This document shows positions 33,106 through 42,458 of a DNA stretch of 64,000 nt, one piece after another. A program made the position numbers and the translations under genes. The notes beneath the pieces are model-generated. The model was not told the origin of the DNA and did no database searches. It was given only the letters and a program-made list of their open reading frames with translations. This stretch comes from Ignatzschineria cameli (lineage in GTDB: Bacteria > Pseudomonadota > Gammaproteobacteria > Cardiobacteriales > Wohlfahrtiimonadaceae): the NCBI RefSeq assembly GCF_003121895.1, contig NZ_QEWW01000001.1, forward strand, positions 620,001-684,000, read 5' to 3'. The first letter of the stretch is position 1. The number at the start of each line of letters is the position of its first letter.

Positions 33106-34395
33106 ATGCAACTATTGATTGAAAATGCCCGCCTCCGCGATCATGCCGGTCTTTGGAAAGTGATGATCTCCGAGGGGAAATTTGCGAAGATCCTCCCACA
33201 AGATGAACCTTTTGAAATCTCTGAGTCGATCAAACGAATCGATGCTGAAGAGGGATTGCTAATTCCCCCCTTTATCGAGCCCCATATTCATCTCGACACC
33301 ACACAAACAGCAGGTGAGCCGAAGTGGAATCTCTCAGGGACTCTCTTTGAAGGGATTGAGCGCTGGGCAGAACGAAAAGCACTTTTAAGCCATGAAGATG
33401 TCAAAAACCGTGCGCTTAAAACATTAAAATGGCAAGTTGCCAATGGTATTCAACATGTTAGAACCCATGTCGATATCTCTGACCCCTCACTCGTTGCCCT
33501 AGAAGCAATGCTTGAACTTAAAGAGGAGGTCAAACCATTTATCGACCTTCAAATCGTTGCTTTTCCTCAAGAAGGTATTCTCTCATTTCCACAAGGAGAG
33601 GCGCTTCTTGAAGAGTCGCTAAAGATGGGAGCCGATGTTGTCGGTGGTATTCCCCACTTTGAATTTACGCGGGAATATGGCGTGCAATCATTAGAGTATC
33701 TCTTCTCGCTTGCTAAAAAATATGATCGTCTTATCGATATTCATTGTGATGAAATTGATGATGAACAATCTCGTTTTGTAGAATCTGTCGCTGCATTTGC
33801 CTATCGTGATGAGATCGGAGAGCGGGTTACCGCAAGCCACACCACCGCGATGGGATCTTATAATGATGCCTATACTTCTCGCCTCTTTAGAGCATTCCGC
33901 CTCTCAAAGATCAACTTTGTAGCTAATCCTTTAGTAAACATTCATCTTCAAGGGCGTTTCGATAGCTACCCTAAACGCCGTGGAATGACACGCGTTAAAG
34001 AACTCTTAAAAGCAGGTTTAAATGTTGCCTTTGGTCACGATGATGTTTTTGATCCCTGGTACCCTTTAGGCACCGCTAATATGCTTCAAGTGCTCCATAT
34101 GGGAATGCATGTCGGGCAGATGATGGGGTATCCTGAGCTCAATAATGGTTTAGATCTCATTACCAATAATAGCGCCAAAGTCCTTCACCTTGAGCAATAC
34201 GGTATTAAAGAGGGATTTTCGGCTAACTGCTTGATTCTTCCAGCAGAGAATGGTTTTGATGCTTTAAGACGCCAAGTAGCGACTCGCTACTCCATCCGCC
34301 AAGGAAAGATTATCGCAACAACTACCGAGCCCTTAACCCATATCTATCTTCAAGAAGGAGATGAGCATGGAGAGAGAGTCGACTTTAAACGCTAA
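33106..34395 (+). CDS. codA: Cytosine deaminase
   Basis: Converts cytosine to uracil and ammonia for pyrimidine salvage. The 429-residue amidohydrolase has the metal-binding [14 protein letters not shown] near residue 57, THVDISDP, the catalytic glutamate and aspartate in [11 protein letters not shown], and [24 protein letters not shown]. These are close to E. coli CodA, with no missing active-site residue. AGGAG lies eight bases before the ATG. Together with codB it lets the cell use environmental cytosine. Confidence 0.97.
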   Translation: MQLLIENARLRDHAGLWKVMISEGKFAKILPQDEPFEISESIKRIDAEEGLLIPPFIEPHIHLDTTQTAGEPKWNLSGTLFEGIERWAERKALLSHEDVKNRALKTLKWQVANGIQHVRTHVDISDPSLVALEAMLELKEEVKPFIDLQIVAFPQEGILSFPQGEALLEESLKMGADVVGGIPHFEFTREYGVQSLEYLFSLAKKYDRLIDIHCDEIDDEQSRFVESVAAFAYRDEIGERVTASHTTAMGSYNDAYTSRLFRAFRLSKINFVANPLVNIHLQGRFDSYPKRRGMTRVKELLKAGLNVAFGHDDVFDPWYPLGTANMLQVLHMGMHVGQMMGYPELNNGLDLITNNSAKVLHLEQYGIKEGFSANCLILPAENGFDALRRQVATRYSIRQGKIIATTTEPLTHIYLQEGDEHGERVDFKR

Positions 34396-34767
34396 AGTCT
34401 AAATAGAGAAGAGAATAAATAACGAAAAAGTAACGCAATAGTTCTCTTCTGAAGTTGCATTGAGAAGTTACATTGAGAGGTTACATTGATCTTTATCGTT
34501 ATTTCTATTTTTAATCTTCTGTAAATAATAATAAAGTTGGGTATAATGAAAATGGTTAATAGTTGAGAAGAGCGCACAGAATGCATCTTTTAGGAAGGTT
34601 ACTTAAAGATTCATTAAGAGATCTAGCAAATCAACTAATAATTAATAGACTAATAAACCGATTAAATAGGCAGAATAAGCGATAAAAATAGTATTTAAGC
34701 GATTTAATATTAGATATCCATCTATTATCCATTGATCTTTAACCTTAACCCACGTTAGGAGTTTAAT
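34396..34767. other. Spacer codA / universal stress protein
   Basis: 372 bases with a 13-bp triple repeat (34452-34490) and a TATAAT at 34542-34547 that may be a -10 element of the stress-protein gene. No ORF. Confidence 0.5.
34452..34490. repeat. 13-bp tandem repeat, three units
   Basis: AAGTTGCATTGAG, AAGTTACATTGAG, AGGTTACATTGAT head to tail. Confidence 0.85.
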
Positions 34768-35202
34768 ATGAGTAAACAATATAAAACGATTTTAGTCCCT
34801 GTTGATGGTTCTGATGCCTCTCTTAAAGCACTTGATCGTGCAATTGAGTTAGCAAAGTTCTACACAAGTAAATTAGTCATTGCCCACGTTATTGATGTTC
34901 GCTCATACTCACTAGCGATTGCTTATCGTGAACCACTTGAAGAGTATGCGGAAGATAATGCGAAAAAGATTCTTGCAGATGCAGAACAGAAAGCTAAAGA
35001 TGCAGGTATCACTGATGTTGCAACATTGAAAAAAGAGGGCTCACCAAGATCTGTCATCGCTAAAAAGATTGCGCCTGAAGTCAATGCTGATCTAATTGTT
35101 ATGGGTGCAACGGGTTATGGCATGGTTGAGAGAATGTTTGTAGGATCTGTCTCTGAGAGCACTGTCCGTCACTCAACTTGTGATATCATGATCGTTCGCT
35201 AA
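34768..35202 (+). CDS. Universal stress protein (UspA family)
   Basis: Cytoplasmic stress protein of 144 residues, single Usp domain. It begins KTILVPVDGSDASLKALDRAIELAK and ends with the ATP-binding type motif MGATGYGMVERMFVGSVSESTVRHSTCDIMIVR (G-x2-G-x9-G-S), so it probably binds ATP, unlike UspA itself. TTAGGAG precedes the start. Monocistronic with its own terminator. The physiological role cannot be read from the sequence. Confidence 0.93.
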   Translation: MSKQYKTILVPVDGSDASLKALDRAIELAKFYTSKLVIAHVIDVRSYSLAIAYREPLEEYAEDNAKKILADAEQKAKDAGITDVATLKKEGSPRSVIAKKIAPEVNADLIVMGATGYGMVERMFVGSVSESTVRHSTCDIMIVR

Positions 35203-35269
35203 TACGCTAATAACGATTTGCGAGATATATTTTCGAAGTATCTAATATCTATTTGTATTTAACAATTCT

Positions 35270-35300
35270 AAAGAGCTCTTGAGTTAAAGAGCTCTTTTAT
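35270..35300 (+). terminator. Terminator of the universal stress protein gene
   Basis: Arms AAAGAGCTC and GAGCTCTTT followed by TATTTTT, about 70 bases after the stop. Confidence 0.75.
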
Positions 35301-35396
35301 TTTTAGTACTTTCACTCACCTTAAGTTCAAAGAGCGAGATGCTTGAATGAAAGTAGGAGTAAGAAAGAGAGAACAATGAACAAAGAGGCGGTCAAA

Positions 35397-35852
35397 ATGG
35401 CACAAATATTAGTTGATGCTGATGCTATTCCCAATGTTTTAAAAGAGATTCTTTGCAGAACTGCCGTGCGAGAGAAGATTAAGATAACCTTTATCGCCAA
35501 TCAGCCAACCAAATTACCCCGCTCCCCCTTTCTATTAGCGATTCAGGTATTATCGGGATTTGATGTGGCCGATCAACGAATAGTCTCTATGACTGAAGCT
35601 GATGATCTAATCATCACCGCCGATATCCCTTTGGCAAAAGAGGTTCTCGATAAAGGGGGAATTGCCCTCAATCCACGAGGTGATTTTTATGACCTTGGGA
35701 GTATCAATGCCAAACTTGCGATGCGAGATTTTAATGAGCTTCTTCGAGGAAGCGGTATTCAGACAAAGGGACCTGAACCACTCAATCAGCGCGATCGTCA
35801 ACACTTTAGTAATAGCCTCGATCGTTGGCTGCGTGATTATCATCGCCCTTAA
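35397..35852 (+). CDS. YaiI/YqxD family protein (UPF0178)
   Basis: Small NYN/PIN-like domain protein of 151 residues, function unestablished. The frame is open from 35343, but the family starts at the VDADA motif. An ATG at 35397 with AGAGG eight bases upstream gives MAQILVDADAIPNVLKEIL, so I choose that. Further family segments are FIANQPTKLPRSPF, GFDVADQRIV, ADDLIITADIPLAKEVLDKGGIALNPRG and MRDFNELLRGSGIQTKGPEPLNQRDRQHFSNSLDRWL. The conserved aspartates expected for metal binding are present. The extended N-terminus (from 35376 or 35343) is less likely. Confidence 0.9.
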   Translation: MAQILVDADAIPNVLKEILCRTAVREKIKITFIANQPTKLPRSPFLLAIQVLSGFDVADQRIVSMTEADDLIITADIPLAKEVLDKGGIALNPRGDFYDLGSINAKLAMRDFNELLRGSGIQTKGPEPLNQRDRQHFSNSLDRWLRDYHRP

Positions 35853-36007
35853 AACTGAGCATAACTAAATCTAGCGGCAATTACGCTCCTGCTTTCGTTT
35901 CTCATTTTATAGAAAGCTTGATACACTAAGCGTTTCCCTAATTTGCCCTTCCTTGCTCTATCTCCTTATGGAGCCTTGTTAATAGAATCATCTGATAAGG
36001 ATTTAAT

Positions 36008-36376
36008 ATGAAACTGATACGTAATATTCTTGGTAAAGCGATCCTCTTTTTTGATAATACCTTTGCACCAACGCCGGTAAAACGCTCTGCTGAAGCACAA
36101 GCGAAGATGGATCAGAAGACTGCTCATCTTGCACTCTACCAATTTCACATGTGTCCCTTCTGCGTCAAAGTCCGCCGGACCATTAAAAGACTCAATCTCA
36201 ATATTGAATTGAGAGATGCAAAAGATAATGCTCAATTTGCTGAAGAGCTTCTCTCCCAAGGTGGCAAACGCCAAGTTCCCTGCCTTCGTATCGAAAATGA
36301 AGATGGCTCTGTCAACTGGATGTATGAGTCTGATGCCATCAATCAATATCTTGAAAAGATTGCACACGAAGCATAA
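36008..36376 (+). CDS. Glutaredoxin-like protein with N-terminal helix
   Basis: Thiol redox protein of 122 residues. The thioredoxin-fold part begins near residue 41 (LALYQFHMCPFCVKVRRTIKRLNL) with a dithiol CPFC active site at 49-52. A cis-proline region reads RQVPCLRI and the C-terminal helix starts SDAINQYL, giving a fold shared by glutaredoxins and glutathione-S-transferase N-terminal domains. The first 40 residues (KLIRNILGKAILFFDNTFAP) form a hydrophobic/amphipathic helix that may attach it to the membrane. AAGGAT precedes the ATG. Its partner protein is unknown. Confidence 0.85.
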   Translation: MKLIRNILGKAILFFDNTFAPTPVKRSAEAQAKMDQKTAHLALYQFHMCPFCVKVRRTIKRLNLNIELRDAKDNAQFAEELLSQGGKRQVPCLRIENEDGSVNWMYESDAINQYLEKIAHEA

Positions 36377-36411
36377 TCTTCACTCCCTTAAAAAGGTGCC
36401 TTCATGCCTTT

Positions 36412-36448
36412 AAAAAAGCGATCATCTATCACTAGAGATCGCTTTTTT
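36412..36448. terminator. Bidirectional terminator
   Basis: Arms AAAAAAGCGATC and GATCGCTTTTTT around a 13-base loop. It serves the glutaredoxin-like gene and the convergent Lrp-family gene. Confidence 0.85.
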
Positions 36449-36455
36449 AATACTA

Positions 36456-36487
36456 AATATCTCAATATCTCAATATCTCAATATTTA
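36456..36487. repeat. 8-bp tandem repeat
   Basis: AATATCTC three times plus a fourth, changed unit (AATATTTA). Confidence 0.85.
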
Positions 36488-36563
36488 GGTATCTATTTAA
36501 GCATTCAAGTCTGTAATAATACTTATCTATCTTGACCTATCTTGTTTGCCTATCTTGCCTTGC

Positions 36564-37007
36564 CTACATCTTCTTCACATCACTAATAACAATTTTGGAA
36601 TGAATTTTAATGATGCCAGAAATCTTATTCAATTTATGGGTGATAAAATAGGAGAAGGTTGAGAAGTTATTTGTTCTCACATGGAGTAGGTAATTTGATT
36701 CACCGGTGATGATATAAGCATTGATCACCTCTGGTAATGTGGCAATATGATCGCAAAAATGTTGATGTCCCGATTCATCAAGATGCATTAAACCGATCTC
36801 AACAAATGCTTCAATCTCTCGCCCTAACTTCTTCTCATCTAAAATAGCGCGATAACCTTTAATAATGCCACTATTCTCCAACTCTTTCACCCTACGGTGA
36901 CAAGCGGAGGGTGACAACGATATCCTTTCTGCTAAATCTTGATTGGATAATCGACCATCTTCTTTCAACGCGCGTAAAATCTTCAAATCTATTTCATCTA
37001 GTTTCAT
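36564..37007 (-). CDS. kynR: Lrp/AsnC-family regulator, probable KynR
   Basis: Transcription regulator of 147 residues with an N-terminal helix-turn-helix (MKLDEIDLKILRALKEDGRLSNQDLAERISLSPSACHRRVKELE) and a C-terminal RAM effector domain (residues 65-140, FVEIGLMHLDESGHQHFCDHIATLPEV ... TGESNYLLHVRTN). It is divergent from kynU, the arrangement seen for KynR of Pseudomonas, which activates the kynurenine operon in response to kynurenine. The name rests on that context; as a protein it is a generic Lrp relative. A dyad in its own upstream region may be its operator. Confidence 0.8.
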   Translation of the reverse strand: MKLDEIDLKILRALKEDGRLSNQDLAERISLSPSACHRRVKELENSGIIKGYRAILDEKKLGREIEAFVEIGLMHLDESGHQHFCDHIATLPEVINAYIITGESNYLLHVRTNNFSTFSYFITHKLNKISGIIKIHSKIVISDVKKM

Positions 37008-37513
37008 TTAGAATCTCCTCTCTTTTTCCCTCATCTTACCGCATTTAATTCTAAAAAATAGTTTTATGGACTATTTATTTGCAATAAAATTCGTTAAATT
37101 TCGTGTTAGATTGTGGTTATCATGCTTTAAATAGAAAATAACAACGCATTAATTTGACGATATGGTAAAAAATATTAAGAAATAACTAAAATAGACTTAA
37201 ATTTTCGTCAATTATTCGTAAGTAGATCTTAAAAAATCACACGATTTAGGTCAAGAAAAGCCGATAAAAGAGTTGCAAAATAGTGCGCTTTTTAAAGGCA
37301 ATAAAATAGAGAGCAGTATTAGCTAGGCGATATAGACAATATAAACGATATAGATGACATAAATAGATAAATAGGTCATTAACAACTTCACTTAAGATTA
37401 GCACTTGAGCGAGATTGATAAAGATCCAAAAAATCGAATAAAAATAGAAATCTATAAAACCTAACAAATAACAAAATCACCAATGAATCATTGAGCATTA
37501 AAGGAGAAGATTT
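37008..37513. other. Divergent kynR / kynU control region
   Basis: 506 AT-rich bases. It contains the dyad at 37056-37076. A minus-strand frame at 37246-37467 is compositionally AT-driven with no binding site and is rejected. Confidence 0.55.
37056..37076. promoter_or_regulatory. Candidate KynR operator
   Basis: Perfect dyad AAATAGT-TTTATGG-ACTATTT located 49 bases upstream of the kynR start. Size and symmetry suit an Lrp-type dimer site, but Lrp sites are degenerate and this is only a suggestion. Confidence 0.4.
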
Positions 37514-38764
37514 ATGATCACACTTCAAGACTGTTTAAAACTTGATCAAAACGATCAATTAGCCCACTTTAAAGAGCAGTTCGCACTACCTAAAGAGGTG
37601 ATCTACCTTGATGGCAACTCGCTTGGCGCACGTCCTAAAGCGGCAGAGGAACTTGCAAAACAGGTCATTATGCAAGAGTGGGGAAATGATCTTATCAATA
37701 GCTGGAATAGTAATGATTGGTGGAATTTGCCAACACGCCTAGGCGACAAAATTGGCCAACTTGTCGGAGCAAAAGCTGGGGAGACAGTGGTTACCGATAC
37801 AACCTCCCTTAACCTCTTCAAAGTATTAGCGAGCGCGATCCATATTCAAGAAGAGCAAGATCCTCAACGTAAAGTGATCATTGCAGAGAGAGATTCCTTC
37901 CCAACGGATCTCTATATTATTGAAGGATTTACCCAATTTTTAGACCGTGGTTATCGTATTGAGCTGATCGACCACCCCGATGAGCTTGCAGATAGCATCA
38001 ATGAAGAGACGGCCGCTATTGTTCTTTCTCACGTCAATTACCGTACCGGGTACTTCTTTGATATGGCAGAAACCAATAGAGTTGCGCATGAAAAAGGGGC
38101 ATTAGTCATCTGGGATCTTTGTCACTCAATCGGTGCTGTTGCGATCGATCTTAATGGAAGTAACGCTGATTTTGCCGTTGGTTGTACCTATAAATATCTC
38201 AATGGTGGCCCAGGTTCTCCCGCAATGCTCTGGGTTCATCCACGCTATCAGACACGCTTTTGGCAACCACTCTCTGGTTGGTGGGGTCATGAACGTCCAT
38301 TTGATATGGCTGTAAAATATGAAGCTGCATCGGGGATTCGCCGCTATCTTTGCGGAACACAACCTATTATCTCCATGTCTCTTATCGAGGCGGGAGTAGA
38401 TATCTTCCTACAGACCGATATGGCAACTATTCGTCAAAAATCGTTGGCTCTAACAGACCTCTTTATTAAGTTAATCGAACAAGAGTGCCAACCCTATAAT
38501 CTAAAACTAATTACCCCGAAAGATCATCACTATCGAGGTAGCCATGTTAGCTTTGAGCATAAAGAGGGTTATGCCGTTATTCAAGCCCTAATTGCACGAG
38601 GTGTTATTGGCGATTATCGTGAGCCTGAAGTGATGCGTTTTGGCGTGACACCACTCTATTTAAGCTACAGCGATATCTGGCATGCAGTTGCCCATATTAA
38701 AGCGGTCTTTGAAAATAGAGAGTGGGAAAACCCTCGCTATCAACAAAGAGGCGATGTGACCTAA
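37514..38764 (+). CDS. kynU: Kynureninase
   Basis: PLP enzyme splitting L-kynurenine into anthranilate and L-alanine. The 416-residue protein has YLDGNSLGARPKAAEE near residue 31, SWNSNDWWNLPTRLGDKI, ERDSFPTDLYI, WDLCHSIGAVAIDL and the PLP lysine K227 in CTYKYLNGGPGSPAML. All are standard for the bacterial enzyme and the length is normal. GGAG sits ahead of the ATG (AAAGGAGAAG). It is the first gene of a cluster with a permease and an arylformamidase. The anthranilate it makes is the substrate of antABC at the start of the window. Confidence 0.96.
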   Translation: MITLQDCLKLDQNDQLAHFKEQFALPKEVIYLDGNSLGARPKAAEELAKQVIMQEWGNDLINSWNSNDWWNLPTRLGDKIGQLVGAKAGETVVTDTTSLNLFKVLASAIHIQEEQDPQRKVIIAERDSFPTDLYIIEGFTQFLDRGYRIELIDHPDELADSINEETAAIVLSHVNYRTGYFFDMAETNRVAHEKGALVIWDLCHSIGAVAIDLNGSNADFAVGCTYKYLNGGPGSPAMLWVHPRYQTRFWQPLSGWWGHERPFDMAVKYEAASGIRRYLCGTQPIISMSLIEAGVDIFLQTDMATIRQKSLALTDLFIKLIEQECQPYNLKLITPKDHHYRGSHVSFEHKEGYAVIQALIARGVIGDYREPEVMRFGVTPLYLSYSDIWHAVAHIKAVFENREWENPRYQQRGDVT

Positions 38765-39195
38765 TTTCCATCTTCATTTAGTCACCTAGCAGATTAAAAA
38801 TCAGGGAAATAGTAGCGTTGCAGAGGATAAGATTGCTGCATTATGTACCATAGATCTGTGCAATAGATCTGTGTAATAGATCTCATCTTTTCTTAAAAAA
38901 TTCTACTATTTTCCCCTGATATATTGATAAAATATATACAATATTACAACTTAAAATCTACCTATTAGCCTAAAACAGATCCTCTTAACCAAAATTAAGC
39001 AACATCGCGATAATTAACTCGCTTTCACTCTGTTATCAACACTTCAGTAGTGATAATAGATAAGAGAATCGATCGTGAAAATCGCAGTTTAAGATTGACG
39101 TTTAACAATAATAAAAAATGGTAGAAGAAGTAGACCACTACAAACTAAATAGAGGTATTTAAGATCTTGACTAACAAGATCTTTGGAGGATTATC
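38765..39195. other. Spacer kynU / permease
   Basis: 431 bases. It holds a 13-bp triple repeat (38850-38888) and an ATATATT-GATAA-AATATAT dyad near 38919-38937. The gap is long enough that the permease probably has its own promoter. Confidence 0.5.
38850..38888. repeat. 13-bp tandem repeat, three units
   Basis: ATAGATCTGTGCA, ATAGATCTGTGTA and a third unit beginning ATAGATCTCATC, in tandem. Confidence 0.85.
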
Positions 39196-40596
39196 ATGAG
39201 TAGCTTTGATAAAATTCAAGCTCGTGAAGCAGGACTTCACAAAAAATTAACTGGCAAACAGATGGCGATGATCGCTATTGGTGGTGCTATCGGTACTGGA
39301 TTATTTCTAGGTAGTAAATTTGCCATCGCTTTTGCCGGCCCCGGGGTTATCGTAAGTTATGCCATTGGCGGGGTTATTGCCCTATTGCTGATGGGTTGCT
39401 TAGCGGAGATGACAGTACAACATCCCACTTCAGGCTCTTTTGGCGCCTACGCAGAACACTATATTCATCCTTTAGCTGGCTTTCTAATCCGTTATAGCTA
39501 TTGGGCTTGTATTGTTCTAGCGGTAGGGACTGAGGTAACAGCCGTTGCCGATTATATGAAATTTTGGTTTCCCGACATCTCTGCATGGATCTGGATTGCC
39601 CTCTTCTCTGCTGCACTGATCTATGTGAATGCTTACAGCGTCAAGGCCTTCGGATCTGTAGAGTATTGGTTTTCAGCCATTAAAGTCTTTGCAATTATCG
39701 CCTTTATCATTATGGCAATTGGTGTAATCGTCAGTTTCAAAAATGGAGCTGAAGTGAAAGAGAATCTCATCGGTGATGATGGCTTCTTCCCTCATGGATT
39801 CTCCGGCGTTTGGATCGGCGTTATTATCTCTATCTTTAGTTATCTTAGTATTGAGATGATTGCAGTAGCCGCAGGTGAGGCAGAAGATCCTGAAAAAGCG
39901 GTACGTCACGCCTTTAAAGCAACACTCTTACGCCTCTTTATCTTCTATATCTTATCGCTCTCACTCATCATTATGTTGGTGCCATGGAAAACATTGATCA
40001 CGCCAGAAGCGACAAGCCCTTTTGTGACGGTAATGCAATCCTTCAATGTTCCCTTTGCAGATAGCATCTTAAACTTCATCGTCATTATTGCGGCACTCTC
40101 TGCGATGAATAGTATGCTCTATATCTCAACACGAATGATGTTTAGCCTCTCTCGTGCGGGAGATGCGCCTAAAGTCTTTGGCACAATCAATAAAAATGGA
40201 GTACCGATGCATGCATTAGCACTCTCTGCAAGTGGGATTGCCGTTGCTGCTATTGTCTATACCTTCAATCCTGATACCGCATTCCCGATTATGATTGCAC
40301 TCTCCATGTTTGGTGCCCTCTTCACCTGGGGGATGATCTTCTTCACCCACCTCTTCTTTAGAAGAGCGATGCGCAAAACAGGGGTTCAATTGAAATTTAA
40401 AATGCCAGGATATCCTATCGGAACCCTTCTAGGCTTTGGGTCAATCGTTGCAATCACGATCACCACCTGGTTTACCGATATCTTCCATTCAACATTAAAG
40501 TTCGGTATCCCCTTTTTGATATTGTTAGTGATCTTCTACTTTATTAAACAGATCCAGAACAAAAAGGTACAAAACCAAGAGGCAACCAAGCCGTAA
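39196..40596 (+). CDS. Amino-acid permease (APC superfamily, AAT family)
   Basis: Inner-membrane amino acid symporter of 466 residues with about twelve hydrophobic helices. The N-terminal family signature reads MAMIAIGGAIGTGLFLGSKFAIAFAGPGVIVSYAIGG, followed by CLAEMTVQHPTSGSFGAYAEHYI. TTTGGAGG precedes the ATG. Flanked by kynU and an arylformamidase it is the obvious candidate importer for tryptophan or kynurenine, but the AAT family covers many amino acids and its substrate cannot be read here. Confidence 0.88.
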   Translation: MSSFDKIQAREAGLHKKLTGKQMAMIAIGGAIGTGLFLGSKFAIAFAGPGVIVSYAIGGVIALLLMGCLAEMTVQHPTSGSFGAYAEHYIHPLAGFLIRYSYWACIVLAVGTEVTAVADYMKFWFPDISAWIWIALFSAALIYVNAYSVKAFGSVEYWFSAIKVFAIIAFIIMAIGVIVSFKNGAEVKENLIGDDGFFPHGFSGVWIGVIISIFSYLSIEMIAVAAGEAEDPEKAVRHAFKATLLRLFIFYILSLSLIIMLVPWKTLITPEATSPFVTVMQSFNVPFADSILNFIVIIAALSAMNSMLYISTRMMFSLSRAGDAPKVFGTINKNGVPMHALALSASGIAVAAIVYTFNPDTAFPIMIALSMFGALFTWGMIFFTHLFFRRAMRKTGVQLKFKMPGYPIGTLLGFGSIVAITITTWFTDIFHSTLKFGIPFLILLVIFYFIKQIQNKKVQNQEATKP

Positions 40597-40835
40597 AATC
40601 TCATACAAGCTCTCTTAAATATTACTTTTATTACTTATTATCACTTTTCACCAGTTAATCATTTAAGAGAGCGCCTCTTTAAAGTATGCTCTACAACAAA
40701 GATAGAGATCTAGAAGGAAGTAGAGTGGGATGTAAGAAGATCATCACACTCAACCTGATCAGCAATAAAATAGATAAAAATAGTAAAAACGATAAAAATA
40801 CTCCGATAAAATGGTCACTACAGGGAATAAATATT

Positions 40836-41666
40836 ATGAGAAATCAGTATGATAATAGCGTTACCGTGGCAGATGAAGAGCGGATCTTAGAAGATTTTAA
40901 TCAACGAAGTCAAGAAACCTACCGATCGATACCGCACCTCTCTAACTGTAGCTACCTCAATGACCCTCTCCATAATCTTGATGAAAAAGAAGTGAAGAAA
41001 GATGAGCTTTTCCAAGATTCTCCCTTGCAAACGGCTGTAGATGAACGAACAACTTACGATCTTTTTCTCACCCCAAAACAAGCGCTAGGAACGATTGTCT
41101 TTATCCATGGCGGTTATTGGCAATGGTGCCATAAATCTGATTTTGCATTTATCGCTCCACCCATTTTACAAGCAGGCTATAACCTTCTGCTATTAGAGTA
41201 TCCTTTAACTCCGACTGCTACACTCTCTGAAATTAATCGCGCTATTAAAATCGCTTTAGATTACTTTTTAACCCTTGAGAAGCGGCTCGATTTAACAAAG
41301 CCTACCATTTTAGCAGGGCATTCTGCTGGCGCTCATCTCGCCTCTCTCCAGGCGAATCATCCACTTGTTGATGAATTGTGGTTATTAAGTGGCATCTATC
41401 AACTTCAACCCATTGCGCAATCTCATCTTAACCAAGCATTACAGTTAACGCCCCATGAGATAGAAGCGCTCTCTCCCCAACTTCAGGCTGCTCCACTTCG
41501 CAAAAAGATAAAAGTGATTGTAGGTCAAGAAGAGCTCCCTGAACTCATCTACCAAAGCTTAAGCTACTATCAAAAACTATTTGCCGAAGGCGCTCAAGCT
41601 GAGCTGCTCATTCTACCGAGTAATCATTACACCATTTTAGAGACCTTTTTTAGCCAACTCCGTTAA
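40836..41666 (+). CDS. Arylformamidase (kynurenine formamidase), alpha/beta hydrolase type
   Basis: Likely hydrolyses N-formyl-L-kynurenine to kynurenine and formate. The product resembles the AFMID-type alpha/beta hydrolases: oxyanion-hole motif HGGYW at residues 91-95 and nucleophile S163 in GHSAGAH, with a C-terminal SNHYTILE histidine. It is unlike the cyclase-type KynB of Pseudomonas, hence no symbol. I use the ATG at 40836 (CAGGGA upstream, 276 residues); the frame opens at 40686 but the extra 50 residues are low-complexity and lysine/asparagine-rich. Position in the kyn cluster supports the call. Confidence 0.85.
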   Translation: MRNQYDNSVTVADEERILEDFNQRSQETYRSIPHLSNCSYLNDPLHNLDEKEVKKDELFQDSPLQTAVDERTTYDLFLTPKQALGTIVFIHGGYWQWCHKSDFAFIAPPILQAGYNLLLLEYPLTPTATLSEINRAIKIALDYFLTLEKRLDLTKPTILAGHSAGAHLASLQANHPLVDELWLLSGIYQLQPIAQSHLNQALQLTPHEIEALSPQLQAAPLRKKIKVIVGQEELPELIYQSLSYYQKLFAEGAQAELLILPSNHYTILETFFSQLR

Positions 41667-41775
41667 GAAAATCCTCTTTAGCGCTTTTCACTCCTCATTC
41701 TTCATTCCTCATAATCAATCTATAGAGCAATATATAGAACATAACGGAGGCAAGATCATCAAAAAATAAGTAAAT

Positions 41776-41802
41776 AAAAAAGGTAGCTAGAAAGCTACCT
41801 TA
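41776..41802 (-). terminator. Terminator of tpx
   Basis: On the minus strand AAGGTAGCT-TTCT-AGCTACCTT is followed by TTTTATTT, about 25 bases after the stop. Confidence 0.85.
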
Positions 41803-41825
41803 TCACGATATTTTGTCACTCTGAT

Positions 41826-42332
41826 TTAAAGTGATTTAGCAACAGCTAATGCCGCATCATAGTCTGGTTCTGTTGTCACCTCTTTAACATACTCAACATA
41901 ACGGATCACATTGTCACGATCTAACACAACAATTCCGCGAGAAAGAAGCGCTAACCCTTCAATTTCAAATCCATACTCAACACCAAAATCATGTGTTTGA
42001 TAATCTGATAGAAGATGGTTATTTTCAATACTGTTTTCCCCTGCAAAGCGTTTTTGAGCAAATGGGAGATCTACAGAGATCGTTAAAACAACAGTATCTT
42101 CTAATTTTGCTGCCTCAGCTTCAAATCTCTTTGTCTGAAGAGCACAAACGCCGGTGTCGATCGAAGGTACAACAGAGATAATCTTAATTTTTCCGGCAAA
42201 ATCATCTAACGTTACAGGCTTTAGAGAAAAATCAACAACTGTAAAATTAGTACCCTTCTCCCCCACCACTGCTTCTGTACCGATAAGCGTAATAGGATTG
42301 CCACCCATTGTAATACCTGTTCTATTTGTCAT
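41826..42332 (-). CDS. tpx: Thiol peroxidase (Tpx), apparently one-cysteine
   Basis: Atypical 2-Cys peroxiredoxin family enzyme reducing peroxides. I place the start at 42332, 7 bases after AAGGAG (168 residues, normal length). The peroxidatic cysteine is C63 in PSIDTGVCALQTKRF. The resolving cysteine, which in E. coli Tpx sits in the DLPFAQ-x-RFCG loop, is replaced here by alanine (A97 in DLPFAQKRFAGEN), and no other cysteine exists in the protein. If so, recycling must use an external thiol. The rest of the sequence is typical, so I still call it Tpx with high confidence. Confidence 0.95.
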   Translation of the reverse strand: MTNRTGITMGGNPITLIGTEAVVGEKGTNFTVVDFSLKPVTLDDFAGKIKIISVVPSIDTGVCALQTKRFEAEAAKLEDTVVLTISVDLPFAQKRFAGENSIENNHLLSDYQTHDFGVEYGFEIEGLALLSRGIVVLDRDNVIRYVEYVKEVTTEPDYDAALAVAKSL

Positions 42333-42458
42333 AAATCTCTCCTTGCACAATTGCTAAATGGATACTTTCTGCATACTAGCACACCTATCACTATAAAGGG
42401 GACAATTTCCCTGGTTAAAATGCATGCAAAAATAGAGACAATCTGCCCTTACATTCTC

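Noticed and set aside
35966-36367. 133-codon minus-strand ORF
   Set aside because: Antisense shadow of the glutaredoxin-like gene, whose CPFC frame is clear.
37246-37467. 73-codon minus-strand hydrophobic ORF
   Set aside because: AT-rich spacer with aromatic residues from TTT/TAT codons, no Shine-Dalgarno and no family resemblance.
40686-40835. N-terminal extension of the arylformamidase frame
   Set aside because: Lysine/asparagine-rich and without a family counterpart; a ribosome binding site is better placed at 40836.
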